Source: Ascochyta rabiei (taxonomy: Eukaryota > Ascomycota > Dothideomycetes > Pleosporales > Didymellaceae). From it: DNA of 64,000 bases. The stretch lies in contig NC_082413.1 of the NCBI RefSeq assembly GCF_004011695.2, positions 1,037,001-1,101,000 of the forward strand, written 5' to 3'. Of the stretch, positions 58,039-64,000 are shown in pieces. Below the pieces are notes generated by a model. That model was not told where the DNA came from. It did no database searches and saw only the letters and a list, made by a program, of their open reading frames with translations. Position numbers and translations under genes: made by a program. Positions within the stretch are counted from its first letter, which is position 1, and each line of letters opens with the position of its first letter.

Positions 58039-61000
58039 TATTAGATATTATACTTAAGGTGTAAAGATAATAATAAAGGTAATTAATTAATAATTATCTG
58101 TCTTAATGGCTAATTTTATGTGTGTGTGCTGCTAGCCCCTAAGTTAACTAAGGTTAACCCTAACCCCCTAACTTAGTTTAGCAAGGTTAGTTATCTAACA
58201 CACCCTCTTAGCTTTAAGGCCCTATTAAAGCTAGACACAATTAGCTCTTATTGTACCTCTAGGTCAGCAAGCTTTTAGTTAAGTAATTGTATCTAGGTGT
58301 TAGCTAGCTTTCTTTGTTTAGTATGTTTCTCTAGTCCTAGCTACCTTAGAAAGGTTAACAACTTGCTTACAGGCAGAGCCTTTATAAGTCTGTTAGCGAA
58401 TATCTTAGTAGATAGGATATAGATTACTGTTATAGTACCTTTGTTTACCTCTTGTTACAGCTAGTAGTTGTAAATGTCTACATATTGTAGTTTAGTTTAG
58501 AGTTTTAAGACTTCCTTATTAATTAATTAGATAGGCTAGGTATTATTATATTAAATAGTAATTGTTAATTATAAGAGGTGTATGCTAAGTTCTAATAATA
58601 GTTATAAGATAAAAATAGCTTCCTTAGCTACCTCTGCTAGGGCAAGTAGCTCTACTTTAGTTATTAATGTAGTAACAATATCTTATTTATTAGCTCTCTA
58701 GGTAATAAGTCCTCTGTATAGTTTAATAGTATATCCTTAGAAGCCCTTCCTATTAAGAGTATTATTAGCAAATAATGTATAACTAGCAACTACTAGGTTC
58801 CTGTTACCTCTAAAGGTAAGGGATAGGTCTTGTGTTACTTATAGGTATAATAGTACTTAATCTACTGCGTCCTAGTGCTGTTATCTAGGGTTAGTTAGAA
58901 ATTGTGCTAGCCTAGATGTGGCAAAGGCAATGTTAGGCCTAGTAGTAACTGCAGTAAAGAGGAGATACCTAATCTTTCTCTAGTAGTTATTAATTTCTAA
59001 TACTACAGCTTCCCCTTTATTTAGAAGAAGCTTAATGCTTAATATTAGTGTGTTATGTTACATATCTGTCTTATCTGCTAAAGAGCTAATTTTGTTAATA
59101 TATAACGCCTGTAAGAGAAGGACCCTTAGGTTGTCTTAATCTTAGGGTATCTCTACTCCTAGGAACTATTAATAATTATTTCCTCCTATAATAGAGTATT
59201 TGTTAGTAATATAGCTAAGGGCCTTATCTGCCTTATATTTTCTAGTTAGGTAATAAGCTATAATAATATTGTCTATATAGAAGAAGATAGTAACTCTATT
59301 CCTAAGTAAGTAGTAGGGTTTATAGGGAACAACTATAATTCTATAGCTTGTTAGAGTAGATATAAATTCCTTCTACTAGAGGAGTAGAGAGATTCTTAGT
59401 CTATATAGTGCCTTGTATAGCTATAGGACTATACCTAGTTTCTAATACCTATATAGCATCCTTATATAGGCTTCTCTATTAATTAATATATAAATATAAG
59501 CGTTTATAATATTAAACTACTTAAGTTCTAGGTTATGTGCTGCTAAAATTGCTATAAGCATTCTAAAGGACCTGCTAGCTAGTGTTACTGCGTAGGTATC
59601 TTCAGAAGTAATGTTTTATTACTAGTTACCTTAGACTACTATTTACGCCTTATATTAAAGTAGGGAGTAGTTCTTATTAAGCTTATATATATATACCTAC
59701 ATATAATTAAGTATCTAGTGTCCTACTACCTTAGTTTTTTTAGGGGTACTTTAGACTATAACCTTATGCTCTAATAGCTGCTAAGGTGTTCTTGCTTAGC
59801 TTCTTTAAACTATTTATAAAGGCGTTAGTCCTCTACGTTTAATTATGCTGTTAGCTCTAGTAGAAGTTAGCTTTAATAAGGCTTAAGCCCCTTTATTAGC
59901 ATTTATAATAACCTAGCCTTATTAATATTATTGCCCTAGTATATGCCTATATACCTGCCTTTAATACTAGCTATAAATATAGCTTTCTATAGGAGGGTTT
60001 TTAAAGTTCCTTAAGATTACGCTAGCGTTAGTTCTAACTAATTAGCAGTTAGCTAGTGCCACCTACTAACTCCTGATTAGCTGTTACCTCTTGCTAACTA
60101 GGATAACAACAACATGTTTTTTAACAACGCAACTAGTAGCAGACTAAGAGGAGGAGTCAGATATATATATCTAGCTTTCTGTCTCTTATTATATCCTAAT
60201 TAATCTTCTGTAGTATTTAAGTATATAATAGTGTTGTCTTTATAGAAGAACTAGATTTAAGCCTTATTTTAGGGTAGAGGCAGAAGCTCTACGCTTCTTC
60301 TCTATGTTGCTATCTCTTTAAGAGTGCTGTGCATAAGGTTGTCTATTAGGTCCTAAGTCTAGCGACTAAAGACAGTATCCTTATTAAAGATTACATCTCT
60401 TATACTAATAACCTTTGCTAAAGTTAGAATCTATATTTAATATATATTTAAGAATTAGTATCCTAATAGGTATCCTACCTATACTCTTAGGTCTAGTTAC
60501 TAGAGTTGTAATTTTCCTTAAAGGGTGTTACTTATAAGAGTAAAGGCTTTGTATCTATATACTTTTAGATATACCTAGTTTAGTTTCCTACTTTATATAT
60601 TGAAGCTAGCTAGTTAAGCTGTATAGGTAAAGAACACATTATAGGGTATTTTCTAGTTATTTAATAACCTTACTATTTAGTTGTGTAGGTATACTGCTAC
60701 CCTTATAATCTCTAGCTATATATCCTATAGTAGGTTTACGTCTAATCTTATAGTGCGTGCCTTATCTTTTATTACACCCCCTTAGCGTTTAGCACCTCTA
60801 TTCTGTGCTTAGGTGTCTAGTGCAGAAGGCTTAAGCCTAATTAATTGTGCAGCGCACTATTGCAATACTTCTAGTTTTATTGTAGTAATTTTACTATTAC
60901 ACTTAATTACCTTAACCTAGATCTTATATAGTTTTAACAGGAATTATGTAGAAGTGTCTAGGAAGTAGATAATTGTCTTTTCTAGTTAATTAGCTTTAAA

Positions 61001-63228
61001 ATAGAAGTCCTAGAGGAAGCTAGATTGCCTGTTAACAGCAAGTAATTAGCTCTTTTTCTTAGTAAAGCTTCCTTCTATATATAAGTGGAAGTTAATTACT
61101 ATGCATTCTTCTAGTCCTTTATTAATTATTTGTAGTATTTAACTAATTTACCTCTTAGTCTTAGCCTGTCTGTAAGCATTATATTAGACTATAGTAATAC
61201 CCCTAACTCTTACCTCCTAAGATTGTTAGATAAGGTGTTTAATAGTAGCATTTCTATAGTGCCCTATCTAATTATGCTATAGTAGAGCAGTAGTAGTCTT
61301 AGGTATTTAGCTTTATATTAGTTATACTGCAAACACTATCTATAGCTGTTTCCTAAGAACCTATTATCTATATTATTTATCTAAGGATATAATAGCTGTG
61401 TTATCTACTTATCTAAGCTAAGTTAGATGTCCTTTTGTTTCCTACTAGATGCCCTGTTAACGTAGTTGTTAAAAAGAGACAAGGTTGCAAAGTATGTCTA
61501 GGCACTATGCTATATTATGTAGTTTAAGAGTAGTTAGTTAGCTTATATTTAATAGATAGAGATAGATAGTGCTATATCCCTATATCTATACCTAGGAGTT
61601 TCCTGCCTATAGGTAGTTATTTAATACAGGTAGAGTAAGGTCTTATATCTAGTCCTTATTATTTGTAATATAGATTGTTAATCCTATTTAAGGATAAAGG
61701 AGTTTCTAAGAGGGTAGCTTAGTAGCTCTATATTATATAATTCTTTAACTAGACTTATATTAATTATTAATATCTTCTGTCCCTATAGTTACCTTACAGG
61801 TGCCTCTAGTGTTTAGGATGTTTTAATAGCTAGTGCCTTAGTGCAAGCTTGTTTTGCAGATCTAACCTAATCTTAAAGGTTAGCATTTTGTTCTATCCTA
61901 AATTATACTATCTTAATAATTCTATTATATAGGGTAAACTATTTTAGTGCTTTATCTTTATAGACGTAGTAGTAATCTTCTAGTCTATAGCGTTGTCTAC
62001 AAGTAGGGCATTTTGCTCCTCTAGCTGCTGCTGTATCCCCTCTTAGGGACTGCTTAGATATAGTTATTTAACTAATATTCTGTTTTTAATAAGGTCTTCC
62101 CTAACTCCCCTATATAGTAGAAGTAAATAATACATCTTTAATAATATAAGAGGCGTCCCTGTTAGTATCTAGAGTAGATTTACTACTAGTAGTAAGAGTT
62201 AAGTTATTCTCTGTAGTAAAGGCGCCTCTTTACTGTCTCCCTTTAGGGTAGTACTTACTTATATAGACTTAAAAGCGTTTTATTATTCCTTTATATGTTA
62301 TATTTTATTCCTATCTACTATAGTCCTAGAATATTATTAACTAGGTTAGCGCTATTTTTACTACTAAATCTAAGAAGTCTTAGATAGTGTTTTTATTATT
62401 ATATATTTTAGCAACACCCTTAGTTTTAGCATTAGTTACAGCATAATTATACTTAAGGAGCTAAGTATCCTAGCTCCTAGGTTGTCTTTCTAGTTTAAGG
62501 GCTGCTAGGTATTAGTAGCGTACGCGTAATTGTTCTTCTTTAGCATTAATACTAACTATATATTTAAGGCTAAGAAGCTATATTTAAATTAATTTACCTA
62601 GTTAGCAGTAGTTCTTTATAAGGTAAGGTAATACTAAGCTTTAGATAAACATTACTACCTTATCTAGGTTAGCTTGTTTCCTATAGTAATCCCTATGTGC
62701 TATCTTATAGGATTTAAGACAGCTCTTCTAATAGTTATTATCTTCCTGCTATACCTTTAGGCTGTTAGCTAATAGTTTAGATAGGATTTTAGGACGCTAA
62801 GGGTTTCCTTATTTCTTATTGCTAAGGGCTAGCCTCCTCTTATAGTTAGTAATGTCTAGGGCGTTAGGTACTTATAGCTTAGTCCTTAGAAGAATAGTCT
62901 AATTTAGGTCTATCTTCTTCTATACGTCTAGAGAGGCGTAGTAGGTCTATAGTTAATATAACTAAGATATATAATTTATATAATCTATAAGAATTATTAT
63001 TAAATTATATATTATTAATAGCATATATTAAAAGGGTATTTTAGTACTGTTAGTAAGACTCTTAATTGTTAGATAATATGCTTCATGTGCAAAGATAATA
63101 ATAAAGGTAATTAATTAATAATTATCTGTCTTAATGGCTAATTTTATCTGTGTATACCGCTAGCCCCTAAGCTAACCAAGGTTAACCCTAAACCCCTAAC
63201 TTGGTTTAGCAAGGTTAGTTATCTAACA
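58039..63228 (-). mobile_element. Ty1/Copia element B (5190 bp)
   Basis: LTRs of 162 bp at 58039-58200 and 63067-63228, colinear with Copia A throughout but without the Fot1/pogo and solo-LTR insertions, so it supplies the empty sites. Reverse transcriptase lies at about 59270-59310 on the minus strand. The bases flanking it, ATAGT left and CCTAT right, do not match, and the two flanks belong to Gypsy-alpha positions 3.4 kb apart. Degraded by RIP. Confidence 0.9.
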
Positions 63229-64000
63229 CCTATATAGCCTAGTTAGGAGTAGACTACTTCTAACTTCTATACTTAGCACTGCTACTAGTGCATACTATAG
63301 ACACAACTGTTATCCTAATGTTACTGTCCCTGTTACGCTTAGGTAGTGCCTAGGTAGGGCTGTAGCGTAGCTGGTTTTCTACAGCTATAGTCTTAATGTC
63401 TATAGTAATAGACTTATACTCTATAATAGCTCCGTTATAATCTATATAAGTTACTTCTTAGTTTATTACTATGTTATAGATATTTGCGTTTAGGGCCTAA
63501 TAGAGCTTTAATAGGCACTGTTATCTGTCTTAGTAGAGGCCGCTACTTTGCACTAGTAGCTACTTAAACTAGATAAAAAAGTCTAGGAACAACTTGTTAG
63601 AACCCTAACAGACGCTCTCTAGTTTTGCCTAGGCCTATTTCTAGCTGTAGTTATTGCTGTGGCAGAATTCTAGGTATGCTAGGAAGTCCCCTAGGCTCTA
63701 TACACCTTAGGTACCCCTAATCTTATATAATAGAGCTATATCTTATTATATAGACATACTAAGCTAAGACTATATAAAGGTAAACATGTTCTATAGCCTA
63801 CTAATAAAGAGTATGTCTACCTATAGCTTATATTCTATTATAACCTACTATACATTAAATAAGGATTTATCTCTAGTAAAGGCCTTACCTATAGGAAGAA
63901 GTTTCCTATAGGCTGTAGACGCCTATATAGAGGCATACAGGCCTAGAGTAGACGCTAAAAACAGCGCGTTATAAGGTAGGTTAGGGGCTAGAGTAGACGT

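Larger units (their letters stand above)
55533..64000 (-). mobile_element. Gypsy-alpha copy 3, interrupted by Copia B, with internal deletion
   Basis: The 3' LTR (55533-55687) and 3' region run to 58038; 57640-58038 matches copy 1 at about 2630-3023. The element resumes at 63229, matching copy 1 from about 6413 (Gag region), and continues past the window's right edge. About 3.4 kb corresponding to copy 1 positions 3024-6412 (integrase to protease) is missing at the Copia junction. Stops throughout. Confidence 0.85.

Overview
The window is from a filamentous ascomycete (Pezizomycotina; a Dothideomycete-type genome is my guess). Two kinds of DNA alternate. About 56 kb is an AT-shifted graveyard of transposable elements in which every long frame is broken by TAG and TAA, as expected after repeat-induced point mutation (RIP). 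One island of balanced composition, about 37.7-45.6 kb, has normal codon use, short spliceosomal introns and one intact conserved gene. There are no prokaryotic features, rRNA genes, CRISPR arrays or tRNA genes that I can see.

Left block (1-37.3 kb): a minus-strand LTR element with a 228-bp LTR (1-2627); a minus-strand Gypsy copy, here called Gypsy-alpha (2628-7638); a plus-strand Gypsy (7639-about 13257); a minus-strand Gypsy fragment (about 13280-16721); a Fot1/pogo DNA transposon (17046-18893); a second 228-bp LTR in inverse orientation (19449-19676); a complete plus-strand chromodomain Gypsy with 202-bp LTRs and ATTAT target duplications (20569-27825); and a second Gypsy-alpha copy (28018-37280) split by a 6.7-kb hAT transposon (28230-34909) with exact 8-bp target duplications and telomere-like subterminal arrays.

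Island (37.7-45.6 kb): on the minus strand there is an intact four-exon NRAMP-family divalent metal transporter (590 aa by my splice model), a broken unrecognised gene of roughly 480 codons with two in-frame stops and one frameshift, and a small basic Cys/His protein. The left part holds further decayed coding fragments. A (TAC)n microsatellite of about 35 units lies downstream of the transporter.

Right block (45.6-64 kb): a set of nested insertions. A MITE-like element (45775-54271) contains a miniature LTR element or TRIM (46104-54036), whose 3' LTR contains a Copia element (46656-53953), which contains a Fot1/pogo transposon (48377-50239) and a solo LTR (50458-50659) of the chromodomain Gypsy. 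Target duplications support most layers, and a second Copia copy (58039-63228) supplies the empty sites for both innermost insertions. Truncated hAT ends, a foldback sequence and a third Gypsy-alpha copy fill the rest.

The most general observation is the mutation context. In the RIP blocks the surviving CpA and CpG are nearly all preceded by a purine; pyrimidine-C-purine (YCR) is nearly absent, on both strands. Premature stops in the island genes fit the same context, suggesting leakage into single-copy DNA.
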